This document shows positions 16,191 through 24,083 of a stretch of DNA of 44,988 nucleotides, one piece after another. Origin of the DNA: a virus. The stretch is taken from the IMG/VR virus record IMGVR_UViG_3300030328_001568, positions 1-44,988 of that record, one strand, 5' to 3'. A model generated the notes under the pieces. The model was not told the DNA's origin. It saw only the letters and a list, made by a program, of their open reading frames with translations, and searched no databases. A program made the position numbers and the translations under genes. Position 1 is the stretch's first letter. Every line of letters begins with the position of its first letter.

Positions 16191-16537
16191 CAGTTTTCCT
16201 CCATCTGAATACTTGTTTTCTTGCTCTCAGCTTTTGCAGAGTAAGCATTGAAACCCATAAAAGCCGCAACTACCCCGGAAGCAGCTATAACATATACACT
16301 TGCAATATCTGTAATAAGGCTCGCCGCCTTGTCAAAACCCATAACACTAGCCAAAAGTATGATAAACGGATAAATAAGCATTCCCGCTAACGCAAAACCT
16401 GTAAACCTACGTTCTGCGTTTCGCTTGAGATCACGATCAATCATCTCAAGCCTGCGATCCTCCAGAGCGATTTTATTCCACTCTGCTTTCTCTATAACGC
16501 CGTTTTTATTGAGATCAGCCTTTGCAAATTCAGTCAT
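16190..16537 (-). CDS. Membrane protein with a canonical EF-hand loop
   Basis: This is a 115-residue protein. Residues 8-19 read D-L-N-K-N-G-V-I-E-K-A-E, a complete 12-residue EF-hand calcium loop (D1, N3, N5, G6, I8, E12). Two membrane helices follow, about residues 48-66 (FALAGMLIYPFIILLASVMG) and 73-97. It lies in the holin/endolysin block and overlaps neighbours on both sides (TAATG-like and ATGA). I recall similar EF-hand plus two-helix proteins in other marine phages. Whether calcium controls it is unknown. Confidence 0.7.
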   Translation of the reverse strand: MTEFAKADLNKNGVIEKAEWNKIALEDRRLEMIDRDLKRNAERRFTGFALAGMLIYPFIILLASVMGFDKAASLITDIASVYVIAASGVVAAFMGFNAYSAKAESKKTSIQMEEN

Positions 16538-16638
16538 TTTAAGGTCCTCGCATATGTCAGCGCAACTCGTTTATCACGGGTTATTATAACAACTTTCCAG
16601 TTTTTGTCATATATTATGTATTTTCCACGCCGCTCCAT
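16534..16638 (-). CDS. Very small basic protein
   Basis: A 34-residue ORF starts at ATG 16638 and ends in TGA overlapping the ATG of the EF-hand gene (ATGA). The peptide is basic (MERRGKYIIYDKNWKVVIIT) and beta-like. Tight coupling to a downstream gene and a 5-base gap to the upstream small gene support it being real. No function can be assigned. Confidence 0.5.
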   Translation of the reverse strand: MERRGKYIIYDKNWKVVIITRDKRVALTYARTLK

Positions 16639-16643
16639 TAGTA

Positions 16644-16805
16644 TCACCGCTCTATTTTAATACACACAACCTTGGAGTTCTGGTTTGTGACTAAAACTTT
16701 TGCTTCTTTTTGAGACACTTTACAGGCTTCTTCACTTGAATAACTACCTACATGGTAGTGATCAAAATTACCGCTTATTACCTGCAACCAAAGTAATACC
16801 CACAT
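16644..16805 (-). CDS. Small protein, possible secreted or periplasmic
   Basis: A 53-residue ORF starts at ATG 16805, sharing one base with the previous gene's stop (TAATG). It begins MWVLLWLQVISGNFDHYHVG, a short hydrophobic start that could act as a weak signal or anchor. It has two Cys (about residues 28 and 48) that could form a disulphide. It lies between lysis-block membrane genes. Function unknown. It was too short for a 60-residue cut-off. Confidence 0.55.
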   Translation of the reverse strand: MWVLLWLQVISGNFDHYHVGSYSSEEACKVSQKEAKVLVTNQNSKVVCIKIER

Positions 16806-17281
16806 TACCACCTACCTTGCTTACTTCCCCAAAAATAAAAAAGACCACATAATAAAACGGCCCCTATACCAAATATTACAAAACCTATTGCAAAATTTAT
16901 TAACGCATCTACTTGCTCTTGCTTACGATAAAGCTCATCTTTTCTTTGTTTACGCATCCTTGCCTCAATAGCTAAAACTTCTTTCCAGGCGCTCGGTCCA
17001 TAGTTCCAGGATATGTGGTCTTTTATCTCCGCCCGCATTTGCTCCATCTTTTTCTTCTGCGCAAATATCTCCAGAGCAGTCTCTTCGTCAGACCCCTTGA
17101 ACGTCTTCTTCCAGAACGGAGGATTCTTCTCCCGCTCTTCCAAGTTTGTGAAATCACTGAACGCCTTGCCCCAATTGGCAAGCTGTCCCGTCATGTCTTG
17201 TAAATCCTTACCCGCCCCTATAGCTGCTTTAAGAGCCTTAAAGCTACCTGTCGCTAGGGCGACACATGAAATTGGGTCCAT
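16805..17281 (-). CDS. Membrane-anchored phage protein, unknown function
   Basis: This is a 158-residue protein. The N-terminal 45 residues are weakly hydrophobic and Gly/Ala-rich (ALATGSFKALKAAIGAGKDL). The middle is charged helix (KKKMEQMRAEIKDHISWNYG), and residues about 128-152 form a clear membrane helix (FAIGFVIFGIGAVLLCGLFYF). I recall this family in marine phages near portal and lysis genes. It could anchor a structural or lysis complex in the inner membrane. Confidence 0.65.
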   Translation of the reverse strand: MDPISCVALATGSFKALKAAIGAGKDLQDMTGQLANWGKAFSDFTNLEEREKNPPFWKKTFKGSDEETALEIFAQKKKMEQMRAEIKDHISWNYGPSAWKEVLAIEARMRKQRKDELYRKQEQVDALINFAIGFVIFGIGAVLLCGLFYFWGSKQGRW

Positions 17282-17286
17282 ATGGG

Positions 17287-17448
17287 CTAGACACCCATAT
17301 GTGTCGTGCCCTTAATAGCTGCGCCAGTGCCGCGAGTTTTTACCTTTTTATAGGTGTCACCCGCCATCGGAGGTGTTTTAGGCTTTCCGACTGTCTCAGG
17401 CTTGGGAGCTTTTGTAGGCGTGTTTACTACAATTTTTACCTTGGACAT
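17287..17448 (-). CDS. Small basic protein next to the portal gene
   Basis: This is a 53-residue, Lys/Pro/Thr-rich protein (MSKVKIVVNTPTKAPKPETV, then KKVKTRGTGAAIKGTTHMGV). The ATG at 17448 has AGAGGAAAG about 4-8 bases upstream and lies 1 base below the portal stop codon at 17450. A longer frame upstream to 17607 is a shadow inside the portal gene. RGTGAAxKGT endings occur in short proteins beside portals of marine phages, as I recall. It is probably a minor virion or assembly factor. Confidence 0.65.
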   Translation of the reverse strand: MSKVKIVVNTPTKAPKPETVGKPKTPPMAGDTYKKVKTRGTGAAIKGTTHMGV

Positions 17449-17449
17449 T

Positions 17450-19864
17450 TTACTTTCCTCTTTGTTTAAGTAGTTCTCTTTGCATTGCACTATCAATTCG
17501 AGCCGCGGTCTGAGCCTCTTGGCTCGCCAACCGCTTATCAAACTGCTCTCCACGCATCTGCTGATTCTGCGCGTCAAGCTGCAATTTCTGTTGGTCCAGT
17601 TGAGCATCTGATTGCTCTGACTGTGCCCGTATCTGTAACTCCTGCTCTTTCAACTTTACAAGCGGATCCGGCTGATTTGCACCAGATACTTGCGCCGATA
17701 GCTGTTTTGCCTGCTGCATACCCTCTGCCACAAACTGTGCAACTAATGCCTCAAACTGCAACTCCTGCTGATCTGCATCCATAGGACCCATTTGGGACAT
17801 TTGTGCCATAGCCTGTTCCTGTGCCGCTATCTTCACATGCTCCATAACGTGCTTCTGCATACCCAAAGCAACAGGCGGCATCTGAGCAACCATAGGACTC
17901 GCACCAAAAACCAAATGAGACATAATATGAGCCTGATGATTCTGACCCTGAAACGCAAACAACTTCATGTTGTCCAATGCGTTGATGTTCTCTTGTGCGG
18001 GGTCCGTGGGCAACGGCTCCTCGTCCGGCATCGATTTCAATATCCTGTCGGTATCTGTAACACCCAACGCCTCATACATATCCCTGAACACTTCGTGCAT
18101 GTTATGCATCTCCGGCGCTTGAGCCGCTAATTGTAACTTAGTCTGAGCTAACGCAATCCGCTGCGCCTGACTAAATACATTCGGATTAGAAACAGGTACA
18201 ACATCCACACGGTCATCAAAGTCACTCGCCATAACCGCCTGATCACTGCCCGCGATACTATACGGATATTCCTGCGGTAAACTCTCCGACATAACCCGCG
18301 CAAGTATCTTGAACTCCTGCCGCATCGCATAGTGCAAGCGTTTGTGTACAGCACTCATAACCCGCGAACCCTGCTCCAACATTGCTATCGTCGTGCCAAC
18401 AGCAGCTTGCTGATTACCGTCGCCAACCTTCATATCTGTAATGGTCGCGAACCGCTGACCCGCCTGAACAACAAAACCTAACAGGTTAAACAGAGTCTGG
18501 TCGGGACCCTTAAACGGCAACGGCATGAGACTATCCCGAATAGCCCCACCTGGAGCGTCCACGTCACGGAACTCCCCAGGCTGAAGAGGATCGTCATCAT
18601 CTCTGATACGAAGTCCGCGAGCTTTGAAACCCGCAGGGAGGTTTGACAACGTACCCGCATCGATCAACTGCCTCAGTGCCGCCGTGGCTGACCTCGAAAG
18701 GCCGCCAATCGTGTGAATCAAACCCAATCCATAAAAACCAAAACCCGGCAAAAACTTGTAATGCACAAAGTAGTTAATCTTCATACGCATTGCGTCTTCT
18801 TCACGATAATTCCGCCGAATAGACAATATCTGCCCGTTATCCTGCGAAATCGTCACCACATATGGCAATTTAATGCCCGTCGGTTCGCCATCTTCCCCTA
18901 CATCCTCAAACCCCTCAAGGTCCAGATCAACGTGGCATTCCAACAAAGTACAGTCATAATCTATCTGCGACGGCTCAAAACCCCCGATTCTGTTCACTTC
19001 TTCCGTCACATCGTCCATCTCCTGCTGTGCAGGAATAACAGGGATATCCAGATAAAAACCACCGACCTGCATCTTGCGCAAATCGTTCAAATCCATCTTT
19101 ACAACCTGTGTTACATTCGGACATGTCTCCAAATCTGAGGTCTCGTAAGGAACCACAAGGTTCTCCGCAGGCACAAACTTAGATACAATTCGACCCATGT
19201 TCTCATCGTAATACACCTTCTTGAACGTGCTACCCGCCAAAGGCAGATAAAACAGCATCTGATCCATGTCCGGCGTGTAATCCTCCATGACATTGGTCAA
19301 ATAGTAATTCATAAACTGCTTTACGCGCTCGGCCTGATCGATCTTCTTGCGGTCCTCCTTACCCATAACAACAGTTCTAACAGGACCCGAAGGTGGCAAT
19401 AATTCGTTAAACGCCTGCGCCTGAAACTGCGTCGCCGCCTCCGCCAACAACGGATGAGTCACACCAGAGGCTCCACGAAACGGTTGCGTCCTGTCCTCGT
19501 AACTAAAACCAAGAAGCTCTAATCCATTCGAATACGTGTCTTCCCAATCCTGCCGAGACGCTTTGTTACTCTCAAACTCACTGACCAAATCACCAGAGAT
19601 CCTAGATAACTCACTATCAGACAAAATCTCCGCTAAGTTGTCGCTAAAACCAACGTCCCCCATGCTCTCCGCACCGGGATCAAAATCTACAACAACGTCC
19701 CCGCTTTCCTCTTCAATAATTTCTACCTCGTCCCCAAGGTCCGTGAGCAACGGTTCCTGCCCAGAGTCTGGTATCTCAAGCTCAACCTCCGCTCTTAAAT
19801 CGTCCTCTTCCATCTGAGAAGGGACCCCAGAATCCATTAATCCCGCAATTGGTTCTCTAGCCAT
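17450..19864 (-). CDS. Portal protein
   Basis: This 804-residue protein has an acidic N-terminal ~75 residues, then RQDWEDTYSNGLELLGFSYE and a central domain with FVPAENLVVPYETSDLETCP. Its crown/helical half includes GSRVMSAVHKRLHYAMRQEF, and it has a long Gln/Ala-rich coiled-coil C-terminus (QLDQQKLQLDAQNQQMRGEQ). The layout fits P22-like/uvMED podovirus portals with a barrel extension. It forms the dodecameric DNA channel at the capsid vertex and is the docking site for the terminase encoded 12 bases upstream. It is larger than T7-type portals (about 540 residues). Confidence 0.85.
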   Translation of the reverse strand: MAREPIAGLMDSGVPSQMEEDDLRAEVELEIPDSGQEPLLTDLGDEVEIIEEESGDVVVDFDPGAESMGDVGFSDNLAEILSDSELSRISGDLVSEFESNKASRQDWEDTYSNGLELLGFSYEDRTQPFRGASGVTHPLLAEAATQFQAQAFNELLPPSGPVRTVVMGKEDRKKIDQAERVKQFMNYYLTNVMEDYTPDMDQMLFYLPLAGSTFKKVYYDENMGRIVSKFVPAENLVVPYETSDLETCPNVTQVVKMDLNDLRKMQVGGFYLDIPVIPAQQEMDDVTEEVNRIGGFEPSQIDYDCTLLECHVDLDLEGFEDVGEDGEPTGIKLPYVVTISQDNGQILSIRRNYREEDAMRMKINYFVHYKFLPGFGFYGLGLIHTIGGLSRSATAALRQLIDAGTLSNLPAGFKARGLRIRDDDDPLQPGEFRDVDAPGGAIRDSLMPLPFKGPDQTLFNLLGFVVQAGQRFATITDMKVGDGNQQAAVGTTIAMLEQGSRVMSAVHKRLHYAMRQEFKILARVMSESLPQEYPYSIAGSDQAVMASDFDDRVDVVPVSNPNVFSQAQRIALAQTKLQLAAQAPEMHNMHEVFRDMYEALGVTDTDRILKSMPDEEPLPTDPAQENINALDNMKLFAFQGQNHQAHIMSHLVFGASPMVAQMPPVALGMQKHVMEHVKIAAQEQAMAQMSQMGPMDADQQELQFEALVAQFVAEGMQQAKQLSAQVSGANQPDPLVKLKEQELQIRAQSEQSDAQLDQQKLQLDAQNQQMRGEQFDKRLASQEAQTAARIDSAMQRELLKQRGK

Positions 19865-19876
19865 GAATTACTCCAA

Positions 19877-21337
19877 TCAATAATATGCTCGTATCCTAGC
19901 AGATTCTTCACCGTCTTGCCAATCATCTGTTGGCAATTGTACAAAATTTCCTTGCCTATACCTCATTAACGCCTGTGTCATGCTATCCACAAGGTCGTCA
20001 TGCTCCCCATTCGGAAACGCAGCGACCTCCTCAATCAACTCCTCCGCAAACGTCGTGTCAGGTGCCCACACCATCCCCGCCTCAAACAAAGGACTCACAC
20101 TGTGTACCCTCGTTACCTTATCATTACCACGGCTCGGTGTAAAATTCACTACAGGAATCCCCATATTTCGTAATTCGTGCGTCAAAGGCAACCCACTCGC
20201 CTTCGCCTCCACAATTACCGTGTCGGGGTCCCAAAATTGATATTCCTCCAACGCAATCGATTTCAACTCAGGGAACTCCCACCGACCCTTCTTTGAATCC
20301 AACAATATCAAATTAGGACCACTCCCACCCTCATTGGGATAAAATACACCCCACGTGGTTATCGCACTGTAGTCCGCCGTCTCCCTCTTACTAAACGCCG
20401 TATCGTAACTCTGTATCACATACTCTAACTGTGGAACCTCCTTCTTTTCCCACATGTTCCACCACTCGCGCTTGATAATCGCATTCTCTTCACCCGTCGG
20501 CTTCTGCTGATATTGCGCATTCCATTTGCTCGGAGGTATAGATGCGCGGACCGCGGTCAAATCCTCAAGACTCCAGAACTCAGGCCAACACGGCTCACCA
20601 TCATCAAATATAGCAGGTAACTCCACAACCTCCCACTGATCCGCTAAATCATCCTTCGCCATCGCCCGTAACAACTGACCCGTCATGTCCTTCTCCGACC
20701 AACGAGTCTGTACCAAAACAATACTGCCCCCAGGCTGTAACCTCTGTCGGGGACCCCCAGTATACCAATCCCACGCATCGTCAAATCCACTGTTGCTCAT
20801 CGCCGTCTGCTCCGAATGTGGATCGTCAATAATTACCAAATCACCACCACGTCCCGCTAAGTTCGATCCCACACCAACAGCATAATACATCCCGCCACGG
20901 CTCGTGTCCCACCGACCAGAAGCCTTAGAGTCCGCCGCCAACTTTACCTCCGGGAAAACAGTCTTGAACTCGTCACTGTCAATCAGGTTCTTTGTCTTCC
21001 GTCCAAAGTTCACAGCAAGCTCCGTCGTGTGCGTCGCCTGGATGATTTTCATACTAGGATTCTTGCCCATCATCCACGCAGGAAACAAGAAAGATGCAAA
21101 CTCAGACTTCGTGTGCCGCGGAGCCATATTGATGATCAATCTCTTGAGTTCACCCCTCGCAACACGCTCTAGTTTTTCAGCTATAATCCGATGATGGCGT
21201 CCAGAAATAAAATCCGGCCACATTGTTCCAACAAAATCTAAAAAATTTTCACGACAAGATTCCTGCTTTTCAAGCTGCGCGAGCCTTAATTGAAGCTTCA
21301 AATGCCTGTCTTCTACTGAATTTGTCTGAACACTCAT
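19877..21337 (-). CDS. terL: Terminase large subunit (packaging ATPase/nuclease)
   Basis: The protein is 486 residues from ATG 21337. The ATPase domain carries a Walker A-like APRHTKSE near residues 72-79 and Walker B DLVIIDD near 166-172. The nuclease half has QSYDTAFSKRETADYSA, VIVEAKASG and EHDDLVDSMTQAL acid motifs. It pumps DNA through the portal encoded next. An ATG at 21391 would add 18 residues but lies upstream of the predicted promoter start near 21367, so 21337 is preferred; TAGGG lies upstream of it. The small subunit is not adjacent but at 26.2-26.8 kb. Confidence 0.9.
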   Translation of the reverse strand: MSVQTNSVEDRHLKLQLRLAQLEKQESCRENFLDFVGTMWPDFISGRHHRIIAEKLERVARGELKRLIINMAPRHTKSEFASFLFPAWMMGKNPSMKIIQATHTTELAVNFGRKTKNLIDSDEFKTVFPEVKLAADSKASGRWDTSRGGMYYAVGVGSNLAGRGGDLVIIDDPHSEQTAMSNSGFDDAWDWYTGGPRQRLQPGGSIVLVQTRWSEKDMTGQLLRAMAKDDLADQWEVVELPAIFDDGEPCWPEFWSLEDLTAVRASIPPSKWNAQYQQKPTGEENAIIKREWWNMWEKKEVPQLEYVIQSYDTAFSKRETADYSAITTWGVFYPNEGGSGPNLILLDSKKGRWEFPELKSIALEEYQFWDPDTVIVEAKASGLPLTHELRNMGIPVVNFTPSRGNDKVTRVHSVSPLFEAGMVWAPDTTFAEELIEEVAAFPNGEHDDLVDSMTQALMRYRQGNFVQLPTDDWQDGEESARIRAYY

Positions 21338-21355
21338 GCCGGGGGACCCTAAACG

Positions 21356-21403
21356 ATTATATGCGATATATATCATATAGTTACATCTCATTCAATTTTG
21401 CAA
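21356..21403 (-). promoter_or_regulatory. Probable promoter and operator-like region of the terminase large gene
   Basis: On the minus strand TTGCAA (21403-21398), 18 bases, TATATG (21379-21374) form a promoter-like pair. A perfect TATAAT follows at 21361-21356. GTAAC (21384-21380) and the word ATATATCGCATATAATCG recall elements of the early promoters at 22.6-27.8 kb. The predicted start supports ATG 21337 as the true terL start. Confidence 0.5.
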
Positions 21404-21700
21404 ACAAATATTTGTGAGAAACATGGCTCATGCTCTCGTGCCACAAGTCCGTGCGTCGCGGAAATTTGCGCGGAACTCTTTGATTTTGATGCATAAAAAT
21501 TGACCCGATAGTGTAAGGATCCTAGGAAAAAATAACGGCGCTCGATGCAGCAAACGCGGACATTGACCAGGCGAATTGATGCGCTGGGAATTTCCCGCGG
21601 ATCTCGAACCGTCGACCCAGTGCCGCGGTTCGCGGGTCGCGGTACGTTTGGCGGGGACGGCGGGCGGCGGGTCGCGGCAAGTATTAAACGCAAATAAAAA
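21404..21700. other. Noncoding GC-rich island upstream of terL
   Basis: I see no convincing gene on either strand in these about 300 bases. From about 21590 to 21680 the sequence becomes much more GC-rich than its surroundings. It holds repeated CGCGG words and two exact copies of CGGGTCGCGG (21633-21642 and 21668-21677). A plus-strand TTGACC-17-TAGGAA lies near 21501-21530 but faces no gene. Position between terL and the early genes makes this a candidate packaging (pac/cos) or replication start site, which is inference. Confidence 0.4.
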
Positions 21701-21717
21701 GCCCGCCAACGGCGGGC
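21690..21717 (-). terminator. Rho-independent terminator of the small-gene operon
   Basis: On the minus strand GCCCGCC (21717-21711) pairs perfectly with GGCGGGC (21707-21701) around a 3-base loop. TTTTTATTTG follows. It stands 26 bases after the stop of the 60-residue gene and separates early genes from the terL promoter region. Confidence 0.85.
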
Positions 21718-21742
21718 TAATCGGTTTTAAATGTGGATTGGT

Positions 21743-21925
21743 TTATTCGTCGTTATCGTCGTTAACGTACTTGCACGCCAAATTCCACGCCATGCAAGCG
21801 GCGGTCATAATGTGCAACCGTTCATGTATATTAGTGTGCAAGTTAATCCATTTTGTTAATTCGTCCCAATCTTCGGGAGTATTAAACATTGCAGCGGGTT
21901 TAAGGTTAAATTTTGTATCTTTCAT
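21743..21925 (-). CDS. Small early protein, unknown function
   Basis: This is a 60-residue protein (MKDTKFNLKPAAMFNTPEDW, then MTAACMAWNLACKYVNDDNDE), helical and acidic at the end. It lies 2 bases from the gene above and is the last gene before a strong terminator. No domain is recognised; it is typical of small host-takeover or accessory proteins. Confidence 0.6.
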   Translation of the reverse strand: MKDTKFNLKPAAMFNTPEDWDELTKWINLHTNIHERLHIMTAACMAWNLACKYVNDDNDE

Positions 21926-21927
21926 TT

Positions 21928-22611
21928 TTAATGCTCCACAATTGCGATTGATTTTGCGCGGCTTGAACCTTTACAAAGCTTGCACGCGGTACACTGTACA
22001 CGCCGCCCCGCTTCCTTAGACGCGGGACAAAGTATTTCATTTGTTTTATCGATATCGAAAACGTTTTCTATAACGCGGAACGTGCGGCGTTTGTTTTTCC
22101 AATGCTCAACAGCTTCCAGAATACTATCCGCGCTTTGCATCGCTATATCTGGACGCCATGGTTTTTGATGCGTGTACGCCGTCCACGTCTCACACTCGGA
22201 AAGCAATTGATCCCAAATATGAGAGGGAACGGCGGCGGGGTCGCCGTATGTACCGACGCGGACAAAACGACCACGCCCAATTGTTGCCGCGTTGCCTACT
22301 TGATAGACGCCGCGCTTGTATGCTTTCCAAACAATTAAAACGCCTTGTCCTAAATTGACATAGCATTTACGGTTTTTCGCTTGTTTTCTATCGGGGTCGT
22401 TTGTTACTTCCCCGCGCATTGGACAATTGCCGCAGATAGAATAGTCAGCGCCAGTCTTGCTTGCTTCCAATGGGTTTTTGTCTTCGTCGCACAAAATATA
22501 AGTTTGCACGACGTGACCAGTTTTTTTATTACGATTAGAATATGTCGCAATAACCACAATAGGCTTTTGATCAATTAAACTTGCGCCTTTATATATAATA
22601 GCTGATTTCAT
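21928..22611 (-). CDS. Cys-rich phage protein (DUF7227-like)
   Basis: This is a 227-residue protein with two Cys clusters: ICGNCPMRGEV near residues 58-68, and CPASKEAGRRVQCTACKLCKG near the C-terminus. Between them is CYVNLGQGVLIVWKAYKRGVYQ. I recall the CGNCPxR...CYVNxGQGPLxVWKAYKRGxY pattern in proteins of actinophages, plasmids and marine phages, listed under a DUF. The spacing suggests a metal site (Zn or Fe-S). It is the first gene after a promoter/stem-loop cassette at 22622-22682. Confidence 0.7.
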   Translation of the reverse strand: MKSAIIYKGASLIDQKPIVVIATYSNRNKKTGHVVQTYILCDEDKNPLEASKTGADYSICGNCPMRGEVTNDPDRKQAKNRKCYVNLGQGVLIVWKAYKRGVYQVGNAATIGRGRFVRVGTYGDPAAVPSHIWDQLLSECETWTAYTHQKPWRPDIAMQSADSILEAVEHWKNKRRTFRVIENVFDIDKTNEILCPASKEAGRRVQCTACKLCKGSSRAKSIAIVEH

Positions 22612-22621
22612 TTTTACCCCA

Positions 22622-22682
22622 TAAAAAAAACGGGCGGAATTACCCGCCCGCCCATAATGCGATAATATGCGATAATATGCAA
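22622..22682 (-). promoter_or_regulatory. Promoter/stem-loop cassette A
   Basis: On the minus strand TTGCAT (22682-22677), 17 bases, CATTAT (22659-22654) precede a hairpin. Its arms are CGGGCGG (22650-22644) and CCGCCCG (22637-22631) with a 6-base loop, followed by U8. The predicted start near 22647 lies inside the first arm. The spacer holds two tandem TATCGCAT words. The element fills the gap between two genes, from 3 bases past one stop to 10 bases before the next ATG. Confidence 0.75.
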
Positions 22683-22685
22683 GCT

Positions 22686-22979
22686 TTACTGGTCGATGAT
22701 ATTAGACCACTCTTCAAGATCAGTTTTAATATCGTCAATTTTGGCTTCGATAATCTTAACTAGCCTTTTTGCGTTTTGACGCCTTACAAAGTCTAAACAC
22801 GCCTCTATAGCTTGCTCATGCGTTTTGGCGTCGGCTTCAATAATAATTTCGATAATTTCGTGATCGTCTAAAAGATCCGCCAATATATCCCAACCGTCGG
22901 AAAAATAATTTTTTGAAGCATAACGGCGAACCGCATTGCGCAAATCTATTAAATTAGTATCAACACTTTTAATTTTCAT
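22686..22979 (-). CDS. Small acidic helical protein
   Basis: The protein is 97 residues from ATG 22979 (MKIKSVDTNLIDLRNAVRRY). It is mainly helical with an Ile/Glu/Asp-rich middle (DHEIIEIIIEADAKTHEQA) and an acidic C-terminus. The ATG lies in an AAAGATGAAAATTAA overlap with the preceding gene; starts further upstream lack a ribosome site. No family is recognised. Confidence 0.6.
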   Translation of the reverse strand: MKIKSVDTNLIDLRNAVRRYASKNYFSDGWDILADLLDDHEIIEIIIEADAKTHEQAIEACLDFVRRQNAKRLVKIIEAKIDDIKTDLEEWSNIIDQ

Positions 22980-23208
22980 CTTTAACGAACCCCGCCATAT
23001 CACAATCGAGCGAATAAATTTGCCCGAGCCAATCTTGAATACTTTCCAATAAATCAGAGTGGTGTTGATCGTCTAATTCGTCAATAATGCTGTTGCCCAG
23101 ATAAGTATTGATATCGTAAGCAAGGTTCTCAAGTTTAGCGCGGGCATCGTCCAACACCTTATATGATTTTAATAGCTGATCGCTAATGTCTTTAGCTTGA
23201 TTATCCAT
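22969..23208 (-). CDS. Small helical protein, unknown function
   Basis: The protein is 79 residues from ATG 23208 (MDNQAKDISDQLLKSYKVLD). It is acidic and helical and ends in GFVKDEN. It overlaps the next gene by 11 bases and follows the previous stop by 3 bases (TGATTGATG). Nothing indicates a specific role. Confidence 0.6.
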   Translation of the reverse strand: MDNQAKDISDQLLKSYKVLDDARAKLENLAYDINTYLGNSIIDELDDQHHSDLLESIQDWLGQIYSLDCDMAGFVKDEN

Positions 23209-23211
23209 CAA

Positions 23212-23565
23212 TCAATCCAACTCTATTTTAACTGTTAATCTGTCGTTGTGGATTAATTCCGTTAATTCGGTCGCGACCATTTCACCAATATCCACTTCGT
23301 TATCAATATCGTCTATACGACTTTCCAACTCGTAAATCTTTTCTTCAAGATCATCTTTGAAATTGGTTACATGATCGTCGAGAATTCTTTCAATCATCGG
23401 CTCAAGAAACGACGCGATTTTATTTTCTAAAGCTTCGCGCTTTTCAATTTCAATTTTTAAACGCTCTTCGAAATGGTCGCGGTTTTGTTGAACCCGCGCA
23501 AATGCCTTTTTAAAGGTGGCACTTTCAAAATTAACATTCTCAGTATTAGTGTTTAAATCTTCCAT
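23212..23565 (-). CDS. Coiled-coil early protein
   Basis: This is a 117-residue acidic protein. A coiled coil spans about residues 25-50 (RDHFEERLKIEIEKREALEN), and another about 68-90 (DDLEEKIYELESRIDDIDNE). It is the first gene after cassette B. Function unknown; the coiled coil suggests oligomerisation. Confidence 0.6.
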   Translation of the reverse strand: MEDLNTNTENVNFESATFKKAFARVQQNRDHFEERLKIEIEKREALENKIASFLEPMIERILDDHVTNFKDDLEEKIYELESRIDDIDNEVDIGEMVATELTELIHNDRLTVKIELD

Positions 23566-23577
23566 AATTTACCTCAT

Positions 23578-23638
23578 AAAAAAAAGCGGGCAGTGTTACC
23601 CGCCCGCCCATAATGCGATAATATGCGATATTGTGCAA
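23578..23638 (-). promoter_or_regulatory. Promoter/stem-loop cassette B
   Basis: On the minus strand TTGCAC (23638-23633), 17 bases, CATTAT (23615-23610) lead into a hairpin. Its arms are GCGGGC (23607-23602) and GCCCGC (23591-23586), or a 5-bp register with a shorter loop, followed by U8 (23585-23578). The predicted start near 23603 lies within the first arm. It is nearly identical to cassette A in the promoter (CGCATATTATCGCATTATGGGC) but differs in the loop. Confidence 0.75.
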
Positions 23639-23648
23639 GTTTATTTAT

Positions 23649-23828
23649 TCAAGCCAATAATTGGTAATATTGACCCTCGCACCATTCATTCCAACCATCC
23701 CGCCAATCGCTCAAATTATATGGCGTGTATTCGTCGGAATGGTCGCGATTAATTTCGCATAAAATTTCGTACAGCGACCATTGTTTTATTTTGCCAGTTT
23801 CAAGATCTCGAATAAAATACTTTTCCAT
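23649..23828 (-). CDS. Small protein, unknown function
   Basis: A 59-residue ORF begins MEKYFIRDLETGKIKQWSLY and ends WCEGQYYQLLA. ATG follows the previous gene's TAA directly (TAAATG). It is Trp/Tyr-rich (five Trp residues) and alpha-helical in composition. It was one residue too short for the usual cut-off. No family is recognised. Confidence 0.55.
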   Translation of the reverse strand: MEKYFIRDLETGKIKQWSLYEILCEINRDHSDEYTPYNLSDWRDGWNEWCEGQYYQLLA

Positions 23829-24083
23829 TTATTCTATCCAATCATCGGCATATTCGGACAACTCTTGATTAACAAATGCCCGCAATGCGGCGTCTTCGTC
23901 ATAAACCTCATTTGTACACTTCGAAGGCGGCGTAAAAATATTGAACGCGCCGCAACCGTATTTTGCAAATAGCGCCGTTGCTTCCTTAAACGTTCTTTTC
24001 TTTTCGGTGTCAGGATCTCGCAAATCGTGCAATTCGTAAATATCCCAAGGTTCGCCGCAATGGTTACAATAAATATCTGGCAT
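23829..24083 (-). CDS. Zinc-ribbon-like small protein
   Basis: This is an 84-residue protein starting MPDIYCNHCGEPWDIYELHD. One CxxC at residues 6-9 with two more Cys (44 and 56) could bind zinc. I recall CGEPWD-type proteins in many phages of different hosts, role unknown. It overlaps the gene above by one base and is followed directly by the 59-residue gene. Confidence 0.65.
   Translation of the reverse strand: MPDIYCNHCGEPWDIYELHDLRDPDTEKKRTFKEATALFAKYGCGAFNIFTPPSKCTNEVYDEDAALRAFVNQELSEYADDWIE

Noticed and set aside
17287-17607. 106-residue frame overlapping the portal gene
   Set aside because: Only the last 53 codons from ATG 17448, after AGAGGAAAG, are plausible; the rest lies within the portal coding frame.
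21501-21530. Plus-strand TTGACC-17-TAGGAA promoter
   Set aside because: No plus-strand gene follows; likely chance.
21606-21680. Possible tRNA in the GC-rich island (GGTTCG words)
   Set aside because: The T-arm-like GTTCG is not flanked by a 5-bp stem and no acceptor or anticodon stems can be placed.
21388-21709. Two overlapping ORFs in the GC-rich island upstream of terL
   Set aside because: They differ in frame, have no ribosome site or domain, and GC-rich DNA gives long random frames.
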